In this document: piece by piece, positions 55,250 to 64,000 of the stretch
Position numbering within the stretch: the stretch's first letter is position 1
Layout of the letters: every line of letters begins with the position of its first letter
Origin: Apoda limacodes
Taxonomy: Eukaryota; Arthropoda; Insecta; Lepidoptera; Limacodidae
Direction of reading: 5' to 3'
Length of the DNA: 64,000 nucleotides
Assembly (NCBI GenBank): GCA_946406115.1
Contig: OX291554.1
Span: 16,441,092 to 16,505,091 of the forward strand
Notes under the pieces: generated by a model
What the model was told of the DNA's origin: nothing
The model's database searches: none
The model's input: only the letters and a program-made list of their open reading frames with translations
Program-made: the position numbers and the translations under genes

Positions 55250-55530
55250 AGTAGTAACAGTACATATTTTGAACAAACAACTTTTATACATGACATAGGC
55301 ATGTCTATGTCAACATACTTAATAGAAAAGACGCGTCATTACCGCCCCTGGGATCTGTGAACGCGCGCTTTGCTTTGAGAAAAGAATAATTACATGTTAA
55401 ATGCCGGGTAGGCCGTGTTCCATCAGTGGGTAGGTATGAGGCTGATAAGGAAGGATCTTAGCACCCGCCGTATAATGAACATAATGAACCTGTTTACGAG
55501 CAAGTGTGATAAAATATCGTGCTGAGTATT
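55250..55530. repeat. Dispersed repeat, copy 2, with inserted SINE tail
   Basis: Colinear with 3895-4140 ('GCGTCATTACCGCCC', 'TTTGCTTTGAGAAAA', 'TCTTAGCACCCG', 'CTGTTTACGAGCAAGTGTGA'). Between the second and third blocks, 55403-55452 is a type 2 SINE 3' end ('GGGTAGGCCGTGTTCCATCA', GTGGG, 'TATGAGGCTGATAAGG') missing from copy 1. Confidence 0.6.
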
Positions 55531-56185
55531 TTGTACCAAAGCTTTTTCTTGCGAACGTCGAAATCTTTGCTTCCGAGGGTAAAAAAAGTAATTTCGTACT
55601 CGGTACGAACGTTACTTTTTCTACTACCGGAAAGTCCAGTATAGTATTAAAAAAAATATGGAGACAGAAATAATCAACATGTTTTCCCGCCAAAATGTAT
55701 GTTTTTAATTTTGGAATTGCTTGCGGCACAAAAATATTTTAAACAACAAAAGTTCTAAAATTCAAAAAAAATACAATAGTAAGGGTTCACAAAAATATCG
55801 CGAAAATTGTTTAGATATATCCGCAAAAATATTCATTCTACGGAACCCTAACTTTAACATAGTTTTTTTAAAATCACTTTTGCATCGACGAAAAAACAAT
55901 TTGTTCAACTTTACCACCGGTTCACAACGCGGATTCCCATCGAGAAGAGCTGAAAAGAAGCACAACAACCAATGATATTTAAGTAAAGATGCGGTACCTT
56001 CATATTGTTCGTAGTCTGAATTTTATCCCTAGGTACTTCAACTAGGTTTTAACAACGAATGCAACAGATAATACGGAATATGTGGAACAGAAGGCAATAG
56101 CTGTTTAGAAAGTGACAATTGACTGAATCAAATTAAGACAATTGTTTTAATTTCGCTGTCACAGTTTTTACTTCCTAGCGTTTAA
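55531..56185. other. No gene seen
   Basis: AT-rich with open frames on both strands over 55720-55975, but no domain is recognisable. 'CTACGGAACCCTAAC' near 55839 echoes the GGTTCC repeat family terminus. Confidence 0.4.
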
Positions 56186-56225
56186 TGTAAACAGCACTGT
56201 TGTCTGCACAGCAGTGCTGTTTACA
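56186..56225. repeat. Hairpin repeat 1
   Basis: TGTAAACAGCACTG (56186-56199) and its exact inverse CAGTGCTGTTTACA (56212-56225) enclose a 12-base loop. The same arm recurs at 56617-56662. Confidence 0.9.
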
Positions 56226-56616
56226 AAAAATGATAATTAAAGCATAATAAACCTGTGAGACTTCTCAATAAAATCTTGATGAGATATATTATTTCTATAA
56301 GGAAACTGCTAGTCTAAGATCGATAGTTACAGAGATATAGGCCTTCGTCGTTTGAAAACTGTTATCCAAAATAGATGTCATTCGCAAAAATATTAAAAAA
56401 AACAAAAAAAAAAAACGAGGTACTATAGACGCTCAAGATTTCCCACTGACCAACTAGTTGTGCCGTTAAGTTGGCCGGTTGGGACAAACGATCTTTTTGG
56501 CGTAAATCTTGGTCAATCGTACGGAACTTCTACTCACACTTGGGCGATTTTTTTGGAGTTTTGCTCGCTAGATTGTGCTATAAAACATTTGAACGGTGCC
56601 ATGGTAGTGTCATCAT
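56226..56616. other. Sequence between two matching hairpins
   Basis: About 390 bp with an A-rich run near 56393-56416 and a GC-richer part from 56430. It may be the interior of an element bounded by the two hairpins. The small frame at 56460-56744 has no recognised domain. Confidence 0.35.
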
Positions 56617-56662
56617 TTGTAAACAGCACTACCAGTAGTGCTGCTGGAAGTGCTGTTTACAA
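56617..56662. repeat. Hairpin repeat 2
   Basis: TTGTAAACAGCACT (56617-56630) and AGTGCTGTTTACAA (56649-56662) are exact inverses with an 18-base loop. The loop itself contains a CAGTAGTGCTG palindrome-like word. Confidence 0.9.
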
Positions 56663-57061
56663 TAAACGCGTGCTAGTACAATATCTACCTCCTTTAATAT
56701 ATATACTATCATTGACTACAACTATTTTAAAACGCGTGAGATAGCTATGATTTCTTCGAAGAAAGTTTGAAGGCATGAAATAAAAACTGAAATCTTTATA
56801 TCGAAAAGTAAACAACGTGCCAAATGTTCGCGCGCACTGAATGTACTAGTATCAATAAAGGTCACTGTACGCGCGCATTTGATAACAATTTATTTAACTT
56901 ACGGCGCATATAGCAGCTAACTAGCGCCGCCATTAGATATCCTCAATTTTCTCTTCGTAGAAAACGAATTTCTAAAATCCAAATGTCGCAGATATAAAGC
57001 TAGTCATAAGCTATTTTTAGAAGGTTTTATATAGTTTCTAAATAATATCTGTGAGTTGTAG
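56663..57061. other. No gene seen
   Basis: AT-rich with CG-containing words ('ACGCGCGCATTTGATAAC' near 56871). Nothing is assigned. Confidence 0.45.
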
Positions 57062-57105
57062 TTGGCATTTCTGTTAAAAACGGCCATTTTTAGCAGAAAT
57101 GCTAA
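57062..57105. repeat. 19-bp stem, 6-base loop inverted repeat
   Basis: TTGGCATTTCTGTTAAAAA (57062-57080) pairs with TTTTTAGCAGAAATGCTAA (57087-57105) around CGGCCA. All positions pair if two G·U pairs are allowed. Confidence 0.85.
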
Positions 57106-57194
57106 ATTGCTGCAAAACCCATTGAAGTTAAAACGTAATTTTAAAAATATAATCTTGTAGATAATCTTTCAAATTCTACAGGATCAAAAATAAA

Positions 57195-57286
57195 ACGGTA
57201 AACATTGGCATGTAACCAATGTGGCAAATTGAAATCCTATAGCGATAACCGAATTGACGGCGGGAGAAACCCCGGGCATAAGCTAG
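57195..57286 (+). mobile_element. Helitron-like 3' end fragment
   Basis: 'AGCGATAACCGAATTGACGG', CGGGAGAAACCCCGGGC and ATAAGCTAG, with CTAG at 57283-57286 followed by T, match the 3' end of the family. CCCCGGG is self-complementary. The 5' part is not recognisable. Confidence 0.45.
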
Positions 57287-58015
57287 TTTACACAATATAT
57301 GAAACGAAGCGACAAACTTATTCGTTGTCGTTAGACACAAAGCATCTGACATTGTTAACACAAAGTACCTACGTTGTTTACAAAAGCTACGCGTGTTTCT
57401 GAAATAGTAACTTGAGAATGTTGACACTTGATTCAAAAAAAGTCTACCGAATAACGAATTGCCTGAAATAAATTGATCTAATGTTTAATGACTTTACTTT
57501 TCATATGAAAATTAAACTTTCATCACAAAATTGACAAACATGATTGTAAAACTTTAAATAACGCTTTGTTTGTCTGGATTTGTTTGCCAACCCATTGGAG
57601 TCAGTCGAGCAACTAAACCGAAAATCACTAACTTTTCTCTACATTTAACAAAAGTAATTTAAAAAATATCACTATTTCAAACCCGTCTTTTGCCTTACCT
57701 ACAGTGTGTCAAAAAATAGCGTTCTATTCAACTGTTCCGGCTAAATTTGCCGAAAGACGATAGTGTTGTTTCTTCCTCTATACTAATATTATCGAAAATG
57801 AAATCTTGATATTTATAATACTTGTATTTCTTTATTTTTTATTGCATTGAAACACACGCGTACCAGGACAGAAATGTGAACTGTAACGAAATGGTCTATA
57901 TCTTCTTGCTTTAATAAATACCAAACTATTAGTCTCAGGGACGTAAAAGTAAATGTCTATGGCCCAAACATAGATCGAAACAGTTTTAATAAGGGTTAAG
58001 TATAAATTTCTTATA
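57287..58015. other. No gene seen
   Basis: AT-rich, with no assigned repeat or coding domain. Confidence 0.5.
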
Positions 58016-58520
58016 GGCATACAGAACTGGACAGCGCATTTCTTAGCCAGCTGTAAAACAAAAGGTGGCAAAAGTGCGACAGAGAGGAAGCAAACGTGTG
58101 GTTTTTTTTATGGACGCTTGCCACACCAGGGGTATCACTTGCGCGTTGCCGACCCTTCGAAAATCTTATAACTTCTTTCTTGAAGAACCCCTTACTGTAG
58201 TCATTAGAGAAATCCTTGGCAGGGAGCTCATTCCACAAACCAAGCGTTTCTCAGAAAAAGTTTAGGGAAACCGCACTGTACGCGACCATATCAGTTCTAA
58301 GGTGTAAGTGTAAAAAGTGTATATAATGAATGGTGTTGAGAGTGCCGATGGCGTGCGATGCGATGGTAGTAAGTAGCCATGGGCATCATTTCATCTTGTC
58401 TATAAGAAAAGATACCTGTCTAAGATAAGATAGTTTGTCTCTTTCTAAAGTGTGGCCAATTTCGTGAGCCTATTACGTAGCAGATTACAGAACTTAAAGT
58501 CTATGAAATCCCTTGAGTAT
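58016..58520. repeat. Dispersed repeat, copy split by jockey insertion
   Basis: Left part 58016-58101 ('GAACTGGACAGCGCATTTC', 'TTAGCCAGCTGTAA', 'GAGAGGAAGCAAACG') and right part 58396-58520 ('TAAAGTGTGGCCAATTTCG', 'TGAGCCTATTACGTAGCAG', 'ATTACAGAACTTAAAGTCTA') together match the continuous copy at 58868-59085. The interval is a jockey tail. Confidence 0.7.
58102..58395 (-). mobile_element. Jockey-family LINE 3' fragment with early poly-A
   Basis: A T run at 58102-58109 is followed at once by TGGACGCTTGCCACACCAGG, 'GGTATCACTTGCGCGTTGCC', 'TTCTTTCTTGAAGAACCCC' and 'GGCAGGGAGCTCATTCCA', and the match continues into 'GATGGTAGTAAGTAGCC' and 'GGGCATCATTTC'. Minus-strand residues include MWNELPAKDFSNDY and FFKKEVIRFSKGRQRASD. 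The ~50-bp terminal UTR segment (CACTAAGGTGG…) present in the other copies is absent here, so the poly-A tract joins further upstream. It is inserted in the repeat at 58016-58520. Confidence 0.82.
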
Positions 58521-58794
58521 AGTTCTTAAAATATAGGATGAGCTCTGCGACAGCTATCATTGGAATCATGTCTATGGAGTTTCTTATTTTCAGACGGTTA
58601 TATGTATGCGTGACAATGCCATACTTTTTTGTTGCGCGCAAAAAAAGTAAGACGTTCTTCACCATTAAGTATAAGTTATTTTGGAAATAAAATTAATTGA
58701 AAAAAAAAGGAATTATATAATTTGAAATATTAGATTTACGCTTTATTATATAAATGTATAGGTATACAATCGATATTAATGATGAATGAATGAA
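58521..58794. other. No gene seen
   Basis: AT-rich linker between the two repeat copies. Confidence 0.4.
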
Positions 58795-59085
58795 TTTAGC
58801 AGCATCGTCCCAGCTCTAGGTCTGTCACTTTGACAGCTGTCGCAGAACTCCAGCTATGTTTTATAAGGTATAGTCATAGACATAACGAACTGGACTGCGC
58901 ATTTCCTAGCCAGCTGTAATAAAATATGTCTGATGTGAGTGAGAAAGAAAGCGTCTTGACAATATGCAAGTACTTGGAGATGTATTGGCGATGTATCGCT
59001 TTGCCTTTTTCGAAACAGTGGTCAACTTTGTGAGGCTGTTGCGCAGTCCATAGGACAGATTAGAGAACTCGAGGTCTATGGGTAT
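58795..59085. repeat. Dispersed repeat, uninterrupted copy
   Basis: 'TTTAGCAGCATCGTCCCAGC', 'GTCACTTTGACAGCTGTCGC' (containing a near-palindromic GACAGCTGTC), 'GAACTGGACTGCGCATTTCC', 'TAGCCAGCTGTAATAAAAT', 'CAGTGGTCAACTTTGTGAGG' and 'GAGAACTCGAGGTCTATGGG'. It serves as the empty-site reference for 58016-58520. No coding capacity. Confidence 0.65.
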
Positions 59086-60691
59086 AGTCAACACGAAGAA
59101 AAAGAAAGTTTTGTGTTGCTAGGTATTGTTTTATATGGCCAGTTACACATACAATGTTTTAATAAAACAACAAGCAATCAATATTTGCAATATATTTCAT
59201 ATTGTCAATACAAGATGTTTCTACAAATTCTTATTAAGATTTGATAAAAAGGTCTCTTATATTAAGAAGCACGAGCTTCTATACGTGACTGAATTCTGTA
59301 ATTTCACTTACAAACTTTTATGTAAAAATGTTCTGTTTCAAATTAAATAGGGTAAAATAAGATGAGTTTTTATTATTTTGATTGTATTTAAGAAATTTTA
59401 TCTTATTTCGTATGGATGTCATGACTGCATTAAATTTAATATTTTTATTAAATGATTACGAAATTGTTGATTTATAATCACATAATTTTATATACCTATA
59501 ATTATAGACTCATACCAAGATATAAACAATATTTCTAGTCCTCATTATATCATCACCATTCTGTATTATCATCACTATTGATGTACGGTCAACGGCTAAA
59601 GTCCCTAAGTATATCTCGGAACAAAATAGCGTGCCCGATCACAATGTGACTTACGCACTTACATGAATAACAAAAATATTTTGTCTTGTAGGAAAATAAA
59701 TATTTTCATAGCAAAGAAGCTGTTAATAGATAAACCTTGAGCCACGACTTGAACCTGCAACAATCCTTACAGTCCGTATAAAGTGCTTGGTATTGACCAG
59801 ACTTTTGCCTCGATAGCTCAATTCATAGAGTCTTGCTTTGTTTGCTGTCTTAAAACGTTAAACAGTTTAAAGTCTGGCATATAAATGTTTAAAAGACAAT
59901 AGTGTGATTTGTATCAACCCTTTGTTAGTTAAACACGGCACACGGTAGCATTTACATGATTTTTTCCCGTTATATATCATAATGAAGTTGCTGGAAAGTT
60001 AAAAATCATTAATTTTTGTTTTTATTTTAAACAGATCTACTCGTTTTAATTAAAAAATGCTTGTTCATATAAGTGTAAATAAAAAGTTTTATAGTTTGTT
60101 AAATATAGATCGAGTCGTGGGACAGGTGTCACAGGAACAGGTCTAGTGCTGGGACGATGTGGATAATCGATTATTATTACCGATTATTGTTGCTATTATT
60201 ATTTATGTTTTTTTTAGTTTCTTAAATTTCCCTGTTTCCCCTTTACGCTCTCAACTTACAAATTCTGAAACTTTCCTGGCGGCCGTGGGCACAAAATGTC
60301 ACCAAAGATTCAACACAATGGGATGAATACACACAAACAAGGCAACACGCGTGTCGATTTACCAATCCCACTGAGCATGAAACTTTCAGCAAGTTTTGAT
60401 AAGTGTATATATCGCACATTTGCAAGTTACAGACTTGACATAGCTGGAACATAACAGTACCTTGCATCTTATTGTTGTCTTAGTGTAACTGTACTGATAC
60501 GTATAAAAGTTTATAAACGGCAATATAACTAACAAACTTATTGATATGTTACTATGTAACTTAAAGTTTTGGGGTTGCTAGAAGCTTACTGGAATGTTGC
60601 AACCTTGCATTTGTAACTTACAAGCACTTGCAATGTAATGTTTAGCAATATTATTGGAAGTTTGGCTTGCTTAGTGGGATATAATTATATA
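59086..60691. other. No gene; tRNA-like scraps at 59730-59835
   Basis: 'GCCTCGATAGCTCAATTCAT' at 59807-59826 is A-box-like on the plus strand, and a minus-strand 'GCAGGTTCAAGTCGTGGC' at about 59741-59758 is B-box-like. They lie on opposite strands, so they do not make one tRNA. They are probably two SINE-head remnants. The rest is AT-rich. Confidence 0.4.
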
Positions 60692-61530
60692 GATAATAAT
60701 AATAATAATAATAAAGCCTTTTTATTTCCTTAATAAGTACGTAGTTACATGAAATATGTTTGATTCACAGCATGTTGTTATAGCGTGCACTTTAAATATA
60801 TACTTAATCTATATTATATAAACAATTTAGTTTTAATTAATGTTTATTAAGGACCTCTTCATAGAGTAAAGGCCTCCTCCATTTTCCTCCACGTAGTTCT
60901 ATCTTTTGCTTTTTCAAACCAGTTTTCTCCTGCTACTTTTAAAATTTCGTCGAGCCATCTCTCCGCCGGTCTGCCTCTGGCTCTTTCCTGTGGGTCCCTT
61001 TATTTTTTTAGTTATTTTTTTGGTCCACCTGTCATCACTCATTCGTACAACATGGCCGGCCCACTTCCATTTTAACTTTCTGCTGTGCTCCAGAGCATCA
61101 ATCAGTTTGGTTGTTTTTCTTATGCATGTACTGTTTCTTTTATGTTTCATTTTCAGATTAAGAATGCTCCGTTTCATGGCCCTTTGTGTTGTTATTATTT
61201 TGTCTCTGGTTTTTTTGTTGAAAATCCATGTTTGTGACGCGTAGGTAAGCGAGGGTAAGATGCAAGAATCTAGTATCAATTTCTTTGCTTTAATTGAAGT
61301 ATTGGACTTCAGGATTTCTTTGAAACACCAAAATTTGTTCCAAGCCATATTTACGCGTCTCATTAATTTATCATAGTGTCTACTTTTTTTAAATGAGTAC
61401 ATAGTCAAGTAAGACACGGTTAACGTGAATTGGTAATTCGTTACTATTTGTCATAATTTTAGTTTTTATTGTATTTAGTTCTAGGCCAATTTCGTTGGTG
61501 ACATAATTAATTTCATTTAACATTGATCAT
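60692..61530 (-). pseudogene. RTE-clade LINE reverse transcriptase, C-terminal half
   Basis: Minus strand: MLNEINYVTNEIGLELN and TIKTKIMTNSNELPIHV (from 61523), a frame change near 61400, then DKLMRRVNMAWNKFWCFKE, ILDSCILPSLTYASQTWIF, QRAMKRSILNLKMKHKRN and KWKWAGHVVRMSDDRWTKK. After another shift near 60980 it continues GRPAERWLDEILKVAGEN, WFEKAKDRTTWRKMEEAFTL to a TGA at 60859-60861. The order and wording match the post-palm region of RTE-clade proteins. The catalytic domain is absent (5'-truncated). The copy ends in an (ATT)n tract at 60692-60715, the short terminal repeat usual for RTE elements. At least two frameshifts; non-functional. Confidence 0.87.
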
Positions 61531-61784
61531 ATAGATAGAAAAGCGTAAACCCAATTTTTAAATTTATAAAGTAACTATTTTTTTACTTCTCATGCTCGAA
61601 GAGTATGTCAGAAGTAAGAAAAATAGTAAAACTTTTAATTCAGAAACCGGGGAATATTGCTTGCCTTCAGGGAATAAAACAGTGACGTTATATACCTACA
61701 TACATACATACATAGCATATCATAAACTTCTAAATTAAAATATCAAGAAAGAAAACAGGAAACGGCAATAAAATTATTTTTAGG
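61531..61784. other. No gene; short CATA repeat
   Basis: TACATACATACATACATA at 61698-61716 is a small microsatellite. The rest is unassigned. Confidence 0.5.
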
Positions 61785-62090
61785 CGACTTTTAAGGTTCC
61801 TTTTGTTTTGATATTGCTTATAAATTAGGGTTGTGTGGGCCACGATGCCAGATATACCTAATCTAAATGAAATAAAATTTGCTCATATTTAGGTATCTAT
61901 GATCAGAAACGGAGGCGGTTGTGTCACAGAATTTTAATTTCTCTTTAATTAATAGTTTTCGTAATAGGTAAGCTTGCAGATGACTATGAGTCATTTTTGT
62001 TACGATGAGCGATTTCATGTGTTTAGATAAGGTTGCATTTTCACCGAGGAAGGTTGCACCCTGTCCGAGTCGCACTTGACCATTTTTTTC
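61785..62090 (+). mobile_element. 'GGTTCC…CTTGGCCGG' repeat family, decayed copy
   Basis: Starts 'TTTTAAGGTTCCTTTTG' and ends 'GCACCCTGTCCGAGTCGCAC', TTGACCATTTTTTTC, which is the family's CCGACTCGCACTTGGCCGG terminus with changes. The middle is not recognisable. Confidence 0.45.
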
Positions 62091-62573
62091 TTTCTCCGAA
62101 ACATTCCCCGGCGTGTGCATAACAACTTACCAAAATTTTATTACAGTCGCTTTACCCTTATTGCGCTAGTCCGACTCGAAAAATCCTTTCTTGTCGATCG
62201 GTCGGTCGCCTACGTCATACAAAGAACACACCATCCAAGTTTCAGGTCTCGACGATCAGCGGTTTAGACTGTGCGTATTCAGTCATTTAGGACGAAGCAT
62301 TTTGTATGTATAGATTTCCGTTTGCCAGTTGTATTGATGATTTATGCTCCATTTCAATTTATTACTATCTTTAACCTATACAGAAAATTGGTTATAGTTA
62401 TCAACTATTAGTTAAGGTCAGAAACAATTTTCAACATGTTCGATGTTTCGCAACACAATCTCCTTAACATACGAGAAGGTATGACTGATATGTGTCTGTC
62501 TCGCCACTTTCACTGACAAAATTAATTATTTGGTCCACAATAGAAGCCACACGGAAATAATAATAAATAATAA
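62091..62573. other. No gene; repeat scrap near 62225-62285
   Basis: 'CCAAGTTTCAGGTCTCGACG', 'ATCAGCGGTTTAGACTGTGC' resembles the conserved middle of non-coding insect repeats related to those at 43030 and 46860. No gene is seen. Confidence 0.4.
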
Positions 62574-62897
62574 TCACACTAATATTATAAAGGCGAATGT
62601 TTCTGAGTGTGTTTGTATGTTTGTTACTTCTTGACGCTCAAACAGCTCGACCTATTTTGATGAAATTTGATATGAAGGTAGCTGACACCCTAGATTAATA
62701 CATAGGTTACTTTTTCCCCAAAAAATTCAAAATTTCCTGCAGGAATAACTATTACCGATCTTAAACAAACTATGGCCACAGCTATAGCAATCTTCATAAA
62801 TATAATAATAATTATATTTATATTTAATAATTCATAATTAAGGACTTCCACACTGATAACCGTATTAAGGGCGGGTGGAGTCGCAGGCAAAAGCTAG
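62574..62897 (+). mobile_element. Helitron-like non-autonomous element, best-preserved copy
   Basis: Starts TCACACTAATATTATAAAGG (TC at 62574-62575, preceded by A). It continues TTGTATGTTTGTTACTTCTT, 'GCTCAAACAGCTCGACC', 'GATGAAATTTGATATGAAGG', 'GCAGGAATAACTATTACCG' and 'TCATAATTAAGGACTTCC', and ends 'GGGCGGGTGGAGTCGCAGGC', AAAAGCTAG (CTAG at 62894-62897, followed by T). The termini fit the Helitron rule of A|TC…CTRR|T with no target duplication. It is about 324 bp and non-coding. No strong terminal hairpin is visible, so the class is an inference from the ends. Confidence 0.68.
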
Positions 62898-63584
62898 TAA
62901 TAAATAAAAGTAATTATTGTGTGTAATAATAAAGGTTTCTTAAGCGGTTAAAATCAAATAACTTTGGATAAGAGATGCAAAGCAAGATGATAACTAGTGA
63001 CAAAAGATTGCTTTAAAATACTAAATTAATAACTTAAGCCTAAAAAACACTCTGGGTAAGTAAGTACCATGTTTTAATTTGGCACTGTTGTTAAATAACC
63101 AAGATAAAAAGTATTTCATGCTATTTCCTGACCTGCAGCTACCACTGTTTACCAGTATAAAATTATATTGTATATAACCATAAAGGCACCAAAACAAAAA
63201 GGGGACCATGTTTGCTGGACTGGGCAGTTACTTATATTAATCGATTGTACGTCTGTTTGTAACCAACCTTCAAACGACTTGACTGTTTTTGAGATAGTAT
63301 ATTCACACAATAAATTATTTTGTTCCAACGATAGTTTATAGCTTTAGAATCGAATACGTGGCAATGTAGTCAAGCTACTAACAAAATGCAGGTAAGTATA
63401 TCAATGTACACTTAGGTACTCAGTACAAAAGGTCAGATACCCTAACATATAGCTTAAAATATTGTTTCAAACAGTTTTGTAGTTTTCAGTTTGGTATTTT
63501 TTTAATAAATTTAAAAGTAAATTGATTTATAAATTCTTAATATTCTTTATTATACGCCTCCCCAACGATTTGGATACATAAAGA
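62898..63584. other. No gene seen
   Basis: AT-rich sequence without recognised features. Confidence 0.5.
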
Positions 63585-63760
63585 AAGTTTATTTATTAGG
63601 GTCCCAAATATAAACCCTTAACAGCCACAGCGGCTCCATAAATTTTAGTAAGCCTTCGTAATCAGCCATTTATTTTGAGGTTAACAATTCTATTCTTATC
63701 GTCCCGCCTTGACAATTTGCTTGGTTCATTAATTCTTATTATTTGACTTTATTAATAACA
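63585..63760. repeat. Dispersed repeat (partner at 47420)
   Basis: 'GTTTATTTATTAGGGT', 'CATAAATTTTAGTAAGCC' and CGTAATCAGCCATTTATTTT, then 'GAGGTTAACAATTC' and 'TTGACAATTTGC', are in the same order as 47420-47610. Confidence 0.6.
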
Positions 63761-64000
63761 TGAATGTGTATTTAATGTACAAAAATATTTTTAAGGGAAG
63801 ATTATTTTAATTGAGTGGCTCAAAGAAGATTAAAAATATAAGTTTCAAAAAGCAAATTTTTTTTTATTTTACATTAGAAATTTTCATATCTTAGGCACTC
63901 AAGGGAAGTATTTATATTTTTGCTCTAGAACTATCTATGTTTAAATACTTCTTCTTTTATCAGAACCTCAATAAAAATAGGTAAAATTTTTTGCTCTAAT
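63761..64000. other. No gene seen at the window end
   Basis: AT-rich with T-runs; nothing is assigned. Confidence 0.45.

Noticed and set aside
59730..59835. Single tRNA gene
   Set aside because: The A-box-like and B-box-like words lie on opposite strands and cannot belong to one tRNA.
60906..61244. 112-codon open frame on the plus strand, hydrophobic and membrane-protein-like
   Set aside because: Shadow of the RTE reverse transcriptase on the minus strand, which carries the family motifs (GHVVRMSDDRW).

Overview
This window looks like non-genic DNA (intergenic or deep intronic) from an AT-rich insect genome. It is most probably lepidopteran: several repeats resemble families I know to be widespread in moths and butterflies. 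These include a jockey-type LINE whose 3' tail reads 'GGTAAGCGGTCACC' on its antisense strand, short elements ending in CTAG with a 'TAATATTATAAATGCG'-like start, repeats carrying 'GTCCGTCCGTCTGTCTGTC', and tRNA- and 5S-derived SINEs. I find no intact protein-coding gene and no exon of a host gene I can recognise. Every recognisable coding stretch is a decayed reverse transcriptase.

Layout. 0-4 kb: AT-rich DNA with a small inverted-repeat element and a Helitron-like fragment. 4.3-5.7 kb: a GC-richer, LTR-like island set inside a minisatellite. 6.4-10.4 kb: a simple-repeat family copy, then a complex 2.35-kb inverted-repeat structure that includes the C-terminus of an RTE LINE. 12.4-15.3 kb: foldback repeat, SINE, minisatellite, decayed GC-richer DNA and a jockey 3' end. 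16-23 kb: mostly featureless, with one SINE and two LINE/simple-repeat pieces. 23.7-25.6 kb: a foldback element, a jockey RT fragment inserted in an older repeat, and a second jockey tail. 28.3-29.1 kb: an extremely AT-rich tract. 30-33 kb: two structurally complete Helitron-like elements and a SINE with a 12-bp target duplication. 33.6-35.7 kb: a LINE reverse transcriptase split in frame by a PIF/Harbinger-type MITE. 36-38.5 kb: two tRNA-derived SINEs and one 5S-rRNA-derived SINE. 40-47 kb: Helitron-like copies, MITEs, a jockey C-terminus and another LINE C-terminus. 50.3-52.9 kb: an upstream jockey ORF2 fragment, then three decayed ~480-bp tandem units. 53.1-54.7 kb: a reverse transcriptase with a WYLDDG motif. 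55-59 kb: hairpin repeats and a repeat pair, one copy split by a jockey insertion. 60.7-61.5 kb: an RTE-clade C-terminus. 62.6-62.9 kb: the best-preserved Helitron-like element.

There is no operon-like or pathway-like cooperation to describe. The informative structure is the nesting of mobile elements: several insertions can be dated relative to their hosts because an uninterrupted copy of the host repeat lies elsewhere in the window. Family assignments rest on recalled family features and visible motifs, not on database searches.
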